Shown here piece by piece: positions 25,003-33,640 of a stretch of 64,000 bases of DNA. The number at the start of each line of letters is the position of its first letter. The stretch's first letter is position 1. This stretch comes from CAZQRW01 sp964596115. GTDB lineage: Bacteria > Hydrothermota > UBA3072 > B12-G15. Made by a program: the position numbers and the translations under genes. The notes beneath the pieces are model-generated. The model saw only the letters and a program-made list of their open reading frames with translations. It had not been told where the DNA came from and searched no databases. The stretch lies in the NCBI GenBank assembly GCA_964596115.1, contig CAZQRW010000001.1, positions 1 through 64,000 of the forward strand. The letters are read 5' to 3'.

Positions 25003-28000
25003 TTACTTTACCCTTACGTAGTTATACCTATCAAATCCAAGAGGATGAGGAATAAATCCTTGCACATTTTTTCTTACAAGGAATATATTCACCCCATGAT
25101 ATAAGAAAACCCAGGGTGCATCTTCCACAATTTTTTCTTCTGCCTTCCGGTATATTTCGATTCTTCTCTTAGGATTTATCTCCCTCATTCCTTCCTCTAT
25201 CAGTTTATCCACTTCTGCGTTATTATAGAAGGTGTTGTTCCCAGGATCACCTGCATTTTTTGAATGAAATAAAGGATATAGGAAATTATCAGGATCACCA
25301 TTGTCAGAAGACCATCCAAGAATAAATAATTGATGTTTTCCTTTATGTATTCTTTCTAAAAACTCCTTCCAGGGGAAAACATTTAATTCAATATTTATTC
25401 CGATTTTTTTGAATTCTTCTATTAAATATTCCCCTCTTTTTATATTAGCATTAGTATCACTTATATCAAGAAGATATGTATCTGGAAGACCGTTAGGATA
25501 CCCTGCATCGTTGAGTAAATCCATAGCTTTTTCAGGGTTAAAAGAGTAAATGTCCAGATGTGGATTATACACATCCATAGCAGGGGGGAATATTCCATTT
25601 GCAGGTGTGCCAAGTCCATTGTCAAGATTTTTGATCATTCTATTCCTATCTACTGCAAAGTTCATTGCTTGTCTCACTCTTTTGTCTGAGAAGGGCAAAT
25701 CTTTCTTTTGAAAATTAAAACCGAGGTATTGAATGTCAAGTAAACTACCCTCAGTTAAAAATGGAGAAAGTTCTGGATTTTTCCTTGCTTCTACAACACT
25801 TGAAAGGGAAATATTAGCAATATCAACAATCCCTTCCCTAAAAAGGTCAATACTTCTCTGGGTTTTGTCTGTAATGATAAATTCGAGTCTTTCAAGGAAA
25901 GGAGAACCAAGCACGTACTCCTCAAATGGTTCAAATACAATTTTCTTAGTCCTTTCCCATGACAAAAGACGAAATGGACCTGTTCCAACAGGGCTTGATA
26001 TAAAATCTTTTGAGTATTCAGGTAATATAGAGCCTCCGATTGTTGCGAGGTTTGCAAAAATTGGTATATAAGGATATTTGAGTTCTATCTCAATGAACTG
26101 ATTTTCTGCAGCCTCTATACTTTTGACCGCATCAAAGAAAAAAGCATTAGACGCAGAAAGAACTCTTTTGAGTGAGTAAACCACTTCATCTACACCTATA
26201 TTCCTTCCAGAATGGTCTTTGATCCCCCTTTTAATCTTTAGCTGGAGTCTAGTAGTGTTATCCGACAATTTCATTTCTTCAATGAGGGAAGGAAAAACAG
26301 AAGTGCCAAGGCCAAACTCGAATAGACCTCTATAAATTTGGTGAGCTACTTTATTAGAGGTGGTGTCTCCAATTTGAGCTGGATCTAATGTTATAGGATC
26401 ACCCCCTAAATCGACTTTTAATACTCCACTATGTTTTTTTTCTAATAGTGCAAACGATTTTATCTCATCGATGATTCCAAAAGTCACTTTTTTCTCTTCA
26501 TCTATTTGTTTAACGACATCTTTAAAATTGTAAGCAATGCCAACAATTATCTCCGAGAATTCCCTAACAGTACTGGATATTATCTGGATCAGATCTCTTT
26601 GAGTACTCATAGACTGTCTTAATTCTTCAGTAATTTGGATCATATAGTTTAGGTTCTCTTTATTTTCCTTAAGGGTCATTGATGATTTTTCTACGTTCTC
26701 TTTCCCTTTTGCAGCTGCATTTTTTAAAATGTTTAGATATTGTGAAGCTTTTCTGAACTCTCTGTTTATAATTTTAACGAAGTTATTAAGTTTAACGGAC
26801 ATACCCTTAAATTTATCTGTAAGGTTCTCCATCTGTTCCACAATAACCATAAGTGAGTTTTGTCCCGCCCTTGCTGCTTCAAGTTTGGCATATAAAGAGA
26901 GAATTCTAAGATTTTCCACAATATTTAAGATATTTATATTCATTTTTTTTAGAGATGACAGTGTATCGTTAGTCTCCTCTGTTTTTATCCGAATCTCTTT
27001 AAGGAATATTTCTAAATCATCAATAATTGAACTTAAAGCAATTATGAATTTTTCAATATTTTCATTATTTTTCATAGAATTTTCAGAGTATTGCTTCAGG
27101 TTTGCTACCATTTCATCCAGATTTCTTAGCACAATCTCCAGGTTTTCTACAGGTTCTGATTCAATAACCTTTTTCATCTTTAAAATTTCCAAGGTTTTTA
27201 TCTCACCTTCAATGTTTTTCAATATAATTATAAAATTTTCCATACTCTTTTGTAGCTGTTCTATCGCAATATCATTAGTGCCAAATTCATCAGCCGCACT
27301 GGGCAATATGTTTTTACCATATTTCATAAGAATTTCTACCATTGACTCCTTCTGGGAGGCAACAAAGTTTGCTCGATTTGAATTTAATAGTAATTTTTGA
27401 GATATAGCAATCAAGTTTTCTATCATACCTGAAATATCTGTGCGTATTTTTTCTTCATTTTCGCCCTGTTTTTTTATGCTTGAAGTGGTGTTTTCCATAT
27501 TTTTGAAATTCTCATTTAAAAGGTTTATTTCATCATTTACGCCTGCAAAAATTTCTTGAATGTTTTCTACTGGTGCATTAATTTTCTCAATGGATTCATT
27601 GATAGACTTAGAAAGTTCATCTATACTATTAATATTTGACATTATTTTGTTTACAATGTCTGAAGATGTGCTAGTAAACTTGGAGAGTTCCATTGCGACA
27701 ATCTCAAATCCTTTACCATGAATTCCCGAATGATAAGCTTTTATTTCTGCATTTCTTGCAGTATCGAGACTAACACTATTTAATTTTTCCAGAGAGCCTA
27801 AAAGCGATGTAATTTTTTCACTCTCATCCTTTAAGTTTCCAATGCTTTTTGTTGTTTCTATAGCTGTTCCTGAGATGTTTTTTATAATTTCAACTACCTC
27901 CTTGAGTTGGCTTAATACTTTATATATAGTAATTTTACTTTTTTGTGCAGTGGATGATATAGCCCCCATGGCTTCATTTAGCAGCTGCAACGATACAAAT

Positions 28001-28158
28001 AGACTGTTGAGTTTATCCTTTAAGTTTTGAGCAAGTGAAGAACTTTTAAAACCAGTTGAAGAAACCTCTGAAAGAAAATTGATAATTGCATTTGTAATAA
28101 TATTTACCCTTTCGAGACTGTTACCGAGGGTCTCTGTCATAATTATATCTTTTCCCAT
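25003..28158 (-). CDS. soluble MCP-like signalling protein fused to SBP family 5
   Basis: Residues 1-570 of 1051 are long coiled-coil helices with two receptor-type hairpin tips. One is near residues 130-170 (HSGIHGKGFEIVAMELSKF, cf. the MCP tip GEHGRGFAVVADEVR). The other is near 418-440 (LSLYAKLEAARAGQNS). From about residue 575 to the end lies a complete family 5 solute-binding domain (GGDPITLDPAQIGD, SSPVGTGPFRLLSWER, DKRVRQAMNFAVDRNRMI). No signal peptide or membrane segment is visible, so both halves appear cytoplasmic. I infer that the binding domain senses an internal peptide-like ligand and controls CheA through CheW. The start is ATG 28158, 7 nt from the -10 box; ATG 28140 is possible. 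Confidence 0.85.
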   Translation of the reverse strand: MGKDIIMTETLGNSLERVNIITNAIINFLSEVSSTGFKSSSLAQNLKDKLNSLFVSLQLLNEAMGAISSTAQKSKITIYKVLSQLKEVVEIIKNISGTAIETTKSIGNLKDESEKITSLLGSLEKLNSVSLDTARNAEIKAYHSGIHGKGFEIVAMELSKFTSTSSDIVNKIMSNINSIDELSKSINESIEKINAPVENIQEIFAGVNDEINLLNENFKNMENTTSSIKKQGENEEKIRTDISGMIENLIAISQKLLLNSNRANFVASQKESMVEILMKYGKNILPSAADEFGTNDIAIEQLQKSMENFIIILKNIEGEIKTLEILKMKKVIESEPVENLEIVLRNLDEMVANLKQYSENSMKNNENIEKFIIALSSIIDDLEIFLKEIRIKTEETNDTLSSLKKMNINILNIVENLRILSLYAKLEAARAGQNSLMVIVEQMENLTDKFKGMSVKLNNFVKIINREFRKASQYLNILKNAAAKGKENVEKSSMTLKENKENLNYMIQITEELRQSMSTQRDLIQIISSTVREFSEIIVGIAYNFKDVVKQIDEEKKVTFGIIDEIKSFALLEKKHSGVLKVDLGGDPITLDPAQIGDTTSNKVAHQIYRGLFEFGLGTSVFPSLIEEMKLSDNTTRLQLKIKRGIKDHSGRNIGVDEVVYSLKRVLSASNAFFFDAVKSIEAAENQFIEIELKYPYIPIFANLATIGGSILPEYSKDFISSPVGTGPFRLLSWERTKKIVFEPFEEYVLGSPFLERLEFIITDKTQRSIDLFREGIVDIANISLSSVVEARKNPELSPFLTEGSLLDIQYLGFNFQKKDLPFSDKRVRQAMNFAVDRNRMIKNLDNGLGTPANGIFPPAMDVYNPHLDIYSFNPEKAMDLLNDAGYPNGLPDTYLLDISDTNANIKRGEYLIEEFKKIGINIELNVFPWKEFLERIHKGKHQLFILGWSSDNGDPDNFLYPLFHSKNAGDPGNNTFYNNAEVDKLIEEGMREINPKRRIEIYRKAEEKIVEDAPWVFLYHGVNIFLVRKNVQGFIPHPLGFDRYNYVRVK

Positions 28159-28165
28159 ATCTTAA

Positions 28166-28194
28166 TAATTACCATAGTTCAAAGCCAATGTCAA
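28166..28194 (-). promoter_or_regulatory. promoter of the che-like operon
   Basis: On the minus strand the -35 box is TTGACA (28194-28189), the spacer is 17 bp and the -10 box is TAATTA (28171-28166), preceded by TGG as in extended -10 promoters. ATG 28158 starts 7 nt after the -10 box, so the long operon mRNA may be leaderless for its first gene. Confidence 0.5.
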
Positions 28195-28239
28195 TAGACA
28201 AAAATATGTCTGTCTTCATCACACTACAGAATTTTAGAC

Positions 28240-28267
28240 TTGACTTTTGGAACATAAAAAATAAATT
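28240..28267 (+). promoter_or_regulatory. promoter of the TPR lipoprotein gene
   Basis: TTGACT (28240-28245), a 16-bp spacer and TAAATT (28262-28267) precede a short leader with AAGGAGG and ATG 28288. It is divergent from the che-like operon promoter, about 46 bp away. Confidence 0.5.
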
Positions 28268-28287
28268 ACAGTAAAAAAGGAGGCTAT

Positions 28288-29343
28288 ATGCGAAGGAATA
28301 TTTTGTTGTTAGTCACAGTTATTTTCATTGGTTTTTTATTCGTTGGTGGAGGTTGTGAGAGCCAGTACCTTACTGCAGGGAAAGTGTATAGGCAATCTGG
28401 TCAGTATGATAAGGCGATTGAGCAGTTTAAACTGGCAATAAAAGCAGAACCTCAGAATGCAAAGGCTTACCTCTGGTTAGGGAGAACCTACGGAGATAAA
28501 AATATGTGGAAGGAAGCAGCAGAGAATTTTGATAAGGCTTATAAGCTCAATAAAGAAGAAACTGCGAAAGAAATTAAAGCGGAGAAATCTATACCAAATC
28601 CATATTGGATTGCATATTATAATGCAGGTCTAATGTGCTTTAAAGAAAAAGATTATGAAAATTCTAAGAAATATGTGGAGGATGCTCTCAAAATTGCAAG
28701 CAATAAAAAAGAAAAAACTGATACATATCTTCTCTATGGTTCCATTTTGAACGCTATGGGTGATGAGAAGGGAGCAATGGAAAAATATAAGGAAGTATTA
28801 AAGATTGACCCAAAAAATGCCCTGGCATATCAAAAAATAGGAGGTTATTATATTAATAATAACAAAATTAAAGAGAGTATTCCATACTTAGAAAAAGCAA
28901 CGGAACTCGATTCAACGAATTCAAGTTTCTTTTTTATTCTTGGTTATGGTTATTTAAGAAATGGTGAAATGGAAAAGGCTGTGAATGCATTCAAACGCTC
29001 AATCGAAATTGATTCTACGAATGCTTCTGCATACCATGATCTGGCAATAACATATTTCAATATGAAAAAAATCAAGGAAGGAATAGAGCCACTTAAAAAG
29101 GCTATTGAACTTTACAATAAAAATGGTGTCCCCAATGATGATGCATATAACAGGCTTGGATTAGCTTATTACCAACTAAAGGATTATACTAATGCGATAA
29201 GTGTATCAAAAGAGGCACTGGAGAAAAACCCAAATAATTGTGAGGCGATAAAGATAATTGTTCAGTGTTATAGCGACCAGGGTCAGAGAAAATTGGGGGA
29301 GAAATACTACAAGATATTAAAAGAAAGATGTCCAAATCAATAA
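28288..29343 (+). CDS. TPR-repeat lipoprotein
   Basis: The 351-residue protein starts with a signal peptide ending in VGGGC, so Cys23 is a likely lipidation site, although Gly replaces the usual Leu at -3. About eight TPRs follow (GQYDKAIEQFKLAIKAEPQN, GEMEKAVNAFKRSIEIDSTN). It is probably anchored in the periplasm as an assembly or scaffold factor, comparable in layout to outer-membrane TPR lipoproteins. AAGGAGG precedes ATG 28288. It is divergently transcribed from the che-like operon and ends in a strong terminator. Confidence 0.8.
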   Translation: MRRNILLLVTVIFIGFLFVGGGCESQYLTAGKVYRQSGQYDKAIEQFKLAIKAEPQNAKAYLWLGRTYGDKNMWKEAAENFDKAYKLNKEETAKEIKAEKSIPNPYWIAYYNAGLMCFKEKDYENSKKYVEDALKIASNKKEKTDTYLLYGSILNAMGDEKGAMEKYKEVLKIDPKNALAYQKIGGYYINNNKIKESIPYLEKATELDSTNSSFFFILGYGYLRNGEMEKAVNAFKRSIEIDSTNASAYHDLAITYFNMKKIKEGIEPLKKAIELYNKNGVPNDDAYNRLGLAYYQLKDYTNAISVSKEALEKNPNNCEAIKIIVQCYSDQGQRKLGEKYYKILKERCPNQ

Positions 29344-29347
29344 GACA

Positions 29348-29373
29348 ATAGGGGGCTTTTGCCCCCTATTTTA
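29348..29373 (+). terminator. rho-independent terminator
   Basis: ATAGGGGGC (29348-29356), a TTTT loop and GCCCCCTAT (29361-29369) form a perfect nine-base stem followed by a T-rich tail. It lies 5 bp after the stop of the TPR lipoprotein gene and only a few bases before the DUF1614 gene. Confidence 0.85.
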
Positions 29374-29377
29374 TATT

Positions 29378-30031
29378 ATGTTTTTTTTACCTCTCTCGAT
29401 AATAGTATTCATTCTCTTTGTGCTTCTTTTCCCCATTTTTCTTATAATGCTGCAGTTTGGGATAGCAGGTGCAGTATTTTCCAAGCTTGGTCTCTCTCCT
29501 TCTATGGGAATTTTAATATACGCAATTTCTCTAATTGGGAGTGGTATAAACATCCCTATCGTAAAAAAATACAATGTGATTTCAAATAATACTGATTATT
29601 TTATCAAAAAATACCTGGGTTTTCCAAAATCAATAAGTTATAGTGTGATTGCTATCAATGTAGGTGGAGCAATAATACCTATGCTATTGTCAATATACTT
29701 ATTCAGATTTGTCCCTGTCTGGAGAATTATAGTTGCAACAGGGATTATAACAGCCATTGCTTACTTTATAGCAAAGCCTGTAACAGGAATAGGGATAACA
29801 CTACCTGCACTGGTCCCGCCAATATTCAGTGCAATTATTAGCCTTCTTTTGTTCCCCCAGAATCCTGCTCCCCTTGCATATATTAGTGGCGTGATAGGAA
29901 CATTGATTGGTGCAGATCTTTTACATCTCAAAGATGTCACAAAAATGGGAGTAGGTGTTATGAGTATAGGAGGAGCTGGGGTGTTCGACGGTATTTTTCT
30001 TGTAGGCATAATTGCAGTACTTCTTGCGTAG
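29378..30031 (+). CDS. DUF1614 membrane protein
   Basis: This 217-residue polytopic protein matches DUF1614, with about seven hydrophobic segments and characteristic GTLIGADLLHLKDVTKMGVG and SIGGAGVFDGIFLVGI near the end. No function is established for the family. The start ATG is 5-9 bases after the terminator hairpin, with no Shine-Dalgarno sequence. It may be read from a weak -10-like TATTTT at 29367-29372 as a leaderless message, or from terminator read-through. It converges on the radical SAM gene with a 5-bp gap. Confidence 0.7.
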   Translation: MFFLPLSIIVFILFVLLFPIFLIMLQFGIAGAVFSKLGLSPSMGILIYAISLIGSGINIPIVKKYNVISNNTDYFIKKYLGFPKSISYSVIAINVGGAIIPMLLSIYLFRFVPVWRIIVATGIITAIAYFIAKPVTGIGITLPALVPPIFSAIISLLLFPQNPAPLAYISGVIGTLIGADLLHLKDVTKMGVGVMSIGGAGVFDGIFLVGIIAVLLA

Positions 30032-30036
30032 AGTGA

Positions 30037-31410
30037 TCAAGATTTTGAGAGAAATCGACGCGGTAGTTTTATCAGTTTTTGTGGATAATTGCGGAGTGTC
30101 CAGATAAGTCTATGTTTTTTTATTGCCCTAAAAATTTCTTTTGTGAGCCATGATGGCCTCAGATAAAATAATGCGTAGGCTTTGGAGGTCAAATAACTGA
30201 GGTCCCTTGGTGTGAGATAATCTGTCTTAAAAACACTGTGCATACCATCAAATAGATGCCAATCCTTTATAAAAATTCTATCCTTTACGAAGTCGTAAAG
30301 CGCAGTTCCTGGATACGGTGTAAGAACTGAAAATTGTGCAGCATCCGCCTTGAGCTTTCTTGCAAAGGAAATCGTTTTATTAATCATCTTCTTTGTCTCT
30401 GAAACAGCCCCAAACATGAATGATGCCCAAACTCTTATACCATATTTTTTTAGTAACCTGACTGCCTTTATAAAGATTTCTTTACCTTCTTTTTTATGAT
30501 AGAATTTCAGAATTGTATCATCTGGGCTCTCCATACCTATAAATATCATATAAGCACCTGATTTTGCCATTTTTTTCACCATATCCTCGTTTCTAACAAT
30601 AATATCTGCCCTAGACAATGCCCACCAGGATATATTCAGTTTTCTTTTTATTATCTCTTCACTTATAGCAATAGTTCTTTCAGGGCTAAGTGTAAAATTA
30701 TCATCCATGAAGTCCACTGCTTTATAGCCATACACATATTTTAATTGTTCAATTTCATCTACAACTGACCCTGGAGAGCGTGCCCTCCATCTTCTCCCCC
30801 CGAATAGAGAAGAAGAGCAGAAAAAACAATTAAATGGACAACCCCTTGAAGTTATCATTGTTGTCATAGGCATTTCATTTAAGTGCGTGTGGTACTTATC
30901 TAGCTTTAGCAATTCTCTTGCAGGAAAGGGAAGATCATCAATTGGATTTGGCGGTAACGCATTAGGAGTCCTTAAGATTTTACCATTGGATCTATAAGAA
31001 ATACCATTGATTTCTTCTATTGGCTTTTTCTTTTCAATGTGTTTGACTAAATCGCGGAAGACATATTCGCCTTCGCCTCTGACTACGTAATCTATCAATC
31101 CTGTATTAAGCACATCTTCGTCCAGGAAGGTAGCATGGTAGCCACCCATAACTGTAGTAGCACCACTCATCTTTGCCTCTTTTGCTATTTTTAATGCCTC
31201 GGGATATGTTGGAGTTAAAGATGAAATTCCAACGATAGAGTAGTCGGAGTAGTTTATAGGAGTAGTATCAACATTTTTATCGAGAATTTCAACATCATAA
31301 TTATCATTTTTGAGAACTGCGGCAATATATGCAAGTCCAAGAGGGGGCATATCTGCACCGACTTCTGAATAAAGATCAAATGTAGGAGGATTTATCAATA
31401 ATATCTTCAT
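30037..31410 (-). CDS. B12-binding radical SAM protein
   Basis: The N-terminal half of this 457-residue protein is a cobalamin-binding Rossmann-type domain (INPPTFDLYSEVGADMPPLG, then VGISSLTPTYPEALKIAKEA). The radical SAM core follows with CxxxCxxC in SRGCPFNCFFCSS (about residue 192-199), loading a 4Fe-4S cluster. Members of this class methylate or rearrange lipids, tetrapyrroles or natural products; the specific reaction is not deducible. It has its own promoter (31427-31454) and an AAGGAAG ribosome site. Confidence 0.85.
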   Translation of the reverse strand: MKILLINPPTFDLYSEVGADMPPLGLAYIAAVLKNDNYDVEILDKNVDTTPINYSDYSIVGISSLTPTYPEALKIAKEAKMSGATTVMGGYHATFLDEDVLNTGLIDYVVRGEGEYVFRDLVKHIEKKKPIEEINGISYRSNGKILRTPNALPPNPIDDLPFPARELLKLDKYHTHLNEMPMTTMITSRGCPFNCFFCSSSLFGGRRWRARSPGSVVDEIEQLKYVYGYKAVDFMDDNFTLSPERTIAISEEIIKRKLNISWWALSRADIIVRNEDMVKKMAKSGAYMIFIGMESPDDTILKFYHKKEGKEIFIKAVRLLKKYGIRVWASFMFGAVSETKKMINKTISFARKLKADAAQFSVLTPYPGTALYDFVKDRIFIKDWHLFDGMHSVFKTDYLTPRDLSYLTSKAYALFYLRPSWLTKEIFRAIKKHRLIWTLRNYPQKLIKLPRRFLSKS

Positions 31411-31426
31411 TTATCTTCCTTTGTGT

Positions 31427-31454
31427 ATTATATATGTAAATATGATATTGTCAA
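31427..31454 (-). promoter_or_regulatory. consensus promoter of the radical SAM gene
   Basis: TTGACA (31454-31449), a 16-bp spacer and TATAAT (31432-31427) on the minus strand. A 16-nt stretch with AAGGAAG separates the -10 box from ATG 31410. Confidence 0.6.
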
Positions 31455-31486
31455 TAATAGATTTTATGCATACTTATCGGAAACGT

Positions 31487-33640
31487 CTATAATGATTGGA
31501 GAATAAATGACTCTGGTGGAATGGATAATTGTATGGGATGCTTTCCAAGGAATTCTGGGAATTTTACATCTTCTTTTATCTCATTTTTACTCTTGTTAAT
31601 TCCTACTATTACCATATCACTAAAATATTTTTTTAGATATATGATGTAATTATCGTCTGTCTTTAGAAGGAAGAATCTTCCCCTTGAAAGCGAGGGATGA
31701 AGTTCTCTCGCCTTGCCGAGTTTTTTTACTGAGGAGAATAATTTTATTTCGTTATCACTAAGGCGATTGAATTTCATCATTCTCCTATTATCTGGATCTC
31801 CAGCACCAGGAAGTCCAATTTCGTCTCCATAGTATATTAGCGGATTGCCTGATTGTGTAAGTAGAAAAGCAAAAGCAAGTTCAGTCATCCTATAAGCCTT
31901 TTTTTTCGGTATACCCGGGGGATTGGAAAAGGCAATTTTCTTCTCATTCCCATTAAGGTCTCCATTGGCAAGGCTTATAAACCTACCAAAATCGTGAGTG
32001 CCCATAAGAGGTGCCCAAATACCCGTAGAAAATTTGTTTATTGATTCCATAGTTTCCTGTGCCAAGTATTTAAAACTTTTATTATTACCAAAACAATCTC
32101 TAATTACCCAATAGAGAGGAAAATCAAATTGTCCATCAAGTTCTGCAGGCGAAATCCAATCCAATATTTTATCTCTTGAAGAGATCGTTTCACCTATGAA
32201 CCATACCCTCTTCTTAAATTTTTTCTGAATGGCACACCTTAAATCTCTCCAGAATTTATGGGGGATATGTTTTACAGCATCGAGTCTGAACCCATCTGCG
32301 TTCGTTTTTGTAATCCAATATACTCCATACTTTACCATATATTGAATAGCACTATCTGAATTTTCGTAGTCAAAGGATGGAAGAAAAATATCAAACCATG
32401 TTGTGTACGGATATTTATCAAACTGTCTAATATTTTTGGTCCCATCAGGTAAAATCAGGGAAGTAAACCAATTTTTGTGTTTTTTGTAAATGGGGTTTTC
32501 AATATGAGTATGGTTAAAAACCATGTCAAGAAACACAAGGATTTTATGTTTATGTGCAGTTTTTACCAGTTTTTGTAATTCTGTCATTGTTCCAAATCTA
32601 TCGTCAATGTTGTAAAAATCTACAGGCCAATATCCGTGGTAACCAGTAAATTTTCTATGTGGTGGAAGGACATCCTTGTATGCCTTATCAGTATTTTTAA
32701 TAGTTGGAGATATCCAGAGTAAACCTACGCCTAAAGAATCGAAATATCCACTCTCTATTTTCTTTGTAATTCCAACAAAATCCCCACCCATAAAATTTGC
32801 CCTGGGGTCAACTTCAGCATCCCTCACGGGTCTATCATTATCTTTTTTTCCATCAAAAAATCTATCCGTCATCGCAAAATAGATAATTCTTCCTTTGAAA
32901 TCATTTTTGGGAAACGCAAAGGCAAATGGGAGAGACGGATTGCCTGCATTGTCTATGCCGATTATTCGAAAGAAATGTTTACCAATTCCAATTTTTAGTT
33001 TCAAGACGCCACTTTTTAAGGAGTATTTCTCTCGTGTAAGAATTTTGTCTCCATCAATTACAATAGCGTCTGTAACTGGTTTAGAAAAAGCAAAGGTAGA
33101 CTCATTGATATCATTAACGAAAAAGTTATCACCTTTAACCTCTACAACCGAGTTAAACCCTCCAAAACCGTCAGGAGACATTTTTGGGTTTTCAGGGTCT
33201 TGAACCCAATTTCCATCTATAACAAATTTATACTGATAGGTTCCAGGGATAAGTTCTATCTGTTTCTCAAAATATTCCCCCATTTGTTCCATTTTGATGC
33301 TATGGGGATTAAAACTATTGAAGCTTCCTGCAAGATAGACGTTTTTTTCGTTGCCCTTTGATTTATATTTGAAGAGGACTTTTTTAGCCTTGCTGACTAA
33401 TAACAAAATACTCTTAACAGAACTACCACCCGAAGTAAAGACAAATTTTAATTTTGCTTTTCCGATATTTTTTCTTAATAGAAAGAATACATTCCCTGAT
33501 GACAGAGGAGATATATTTACGTTTGAGGAATCTAATACATATATATCTGAGATAGGTTCTATAAAATATTTTGAGAAATTGACAATTGTTGGTTCACCTA
33601 CTGGAAGATTTAAAATTGGCAAAAAAAGGAGGCTATACAT
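31487..33640 (-). CDS. GH13 alpha-amylase family enzyme with CBM48-like domain
   Basis: The 717-residue protein has a short N-terminal hydrophobic segment and a glycogen-binding-type domain at about 90-170 (KNVYLAGSFNSFNPHSIKM, GTYQYKFVIDGNWVQDPENP). A GH13 barrel follows from about 245. Conserved regions are visible: DMVFNHTH, GFRLDAVKH (nucleophile Asp), FIGETISS (acid/base Glu) and MGTHDFGRF (transition-state Asp). It should cleave or rearrange alpha-1,4-glucans. Location is uncertain: the N-terminus could be a signal peptide, but its partner GH57 gene is cytoplasmic-type. It overlaps that gene by 8 bp. Confidence 0.85.
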   Translation of the reverse strand: MYSLLFLPILNLPVGEPTIVNFSKYFIEPISDIYVLDSSNVNISPLSSGNVFFLLRKNIGKAKLKFVFTSGGSSVKSILLLVSKAKKVLFKYKSKGNEKNVYLAGSFNSFNPHSIKMEQMGEYFEKQIELIPGTYQYKFVIDGNWVQDPENPKMSPDGFGGFNSVVEVKGDNFFVNDINESTFAFSKPVTDAIVIDGDKILTREKYSLKSGVLKLKIGIGKHFFRIIGIDNAGNPSLPFAFAFPKNDFKGRIIYFAMTDRFFDGKKDNDRPVRDAEVDPRANFMGGDFVGITKKIESGYFDSLGVGLLWISPTIKNTDKAYKDVLPPHRKFTGYHGYWPVDFYNIDDRFGTMTELQKLVKTAHKHKILVFLDMVFNHTHIENPIYKKHKNWFTSLILPDGTKNIRQFDKYPYTTWFDIFLPSFDYENSDSAIQYMVKYGVYWITKTNADGFRLDAVKHIPHKFWRDLRCAIQKKFKKRVWFIGETISSRDKILDWISPAELDGQFDFPLYWVIRDCFGNNKSFKYLAQETMESINKFSTGIWAPLMGTHDFGRFISLANGDLNGNEKKIAFSNPPGIPKKKAYRMTELAFAFLLTQSGNPLIYYGDEIGLPGAGDPDNRRMMKFNRLSDNEIKLFSSVKKLGKARELHPSLSRGRFFLLKTDDNYIIYLKKYFSDMVIVGINKSKNEIKEDVKFPEFLGKHPIQLSIPPESFILQSL

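Noticed and set aside
25003..26430. Peptide ABC importer binding protein
   Set aside because: It is in frame with the signalling helices, lacks a signal peptide and has no dpp/opp permease genes nearby.
26729..27400. A 223-codon plus-strand frame opposite the receptor-like fusion
   Set aside because: It is the antisense shadow of a coiled-coil gene, rich in Phe, Ile and Ser as expected for such mirrors, and has no start signal.
12541..28158. Classical flagellar chemotaxis operon
   Set aside because: No fli, flg, mot, cheR, cheB, cheD or pil genes occur, and the receptor-like protein has no membrane segment.
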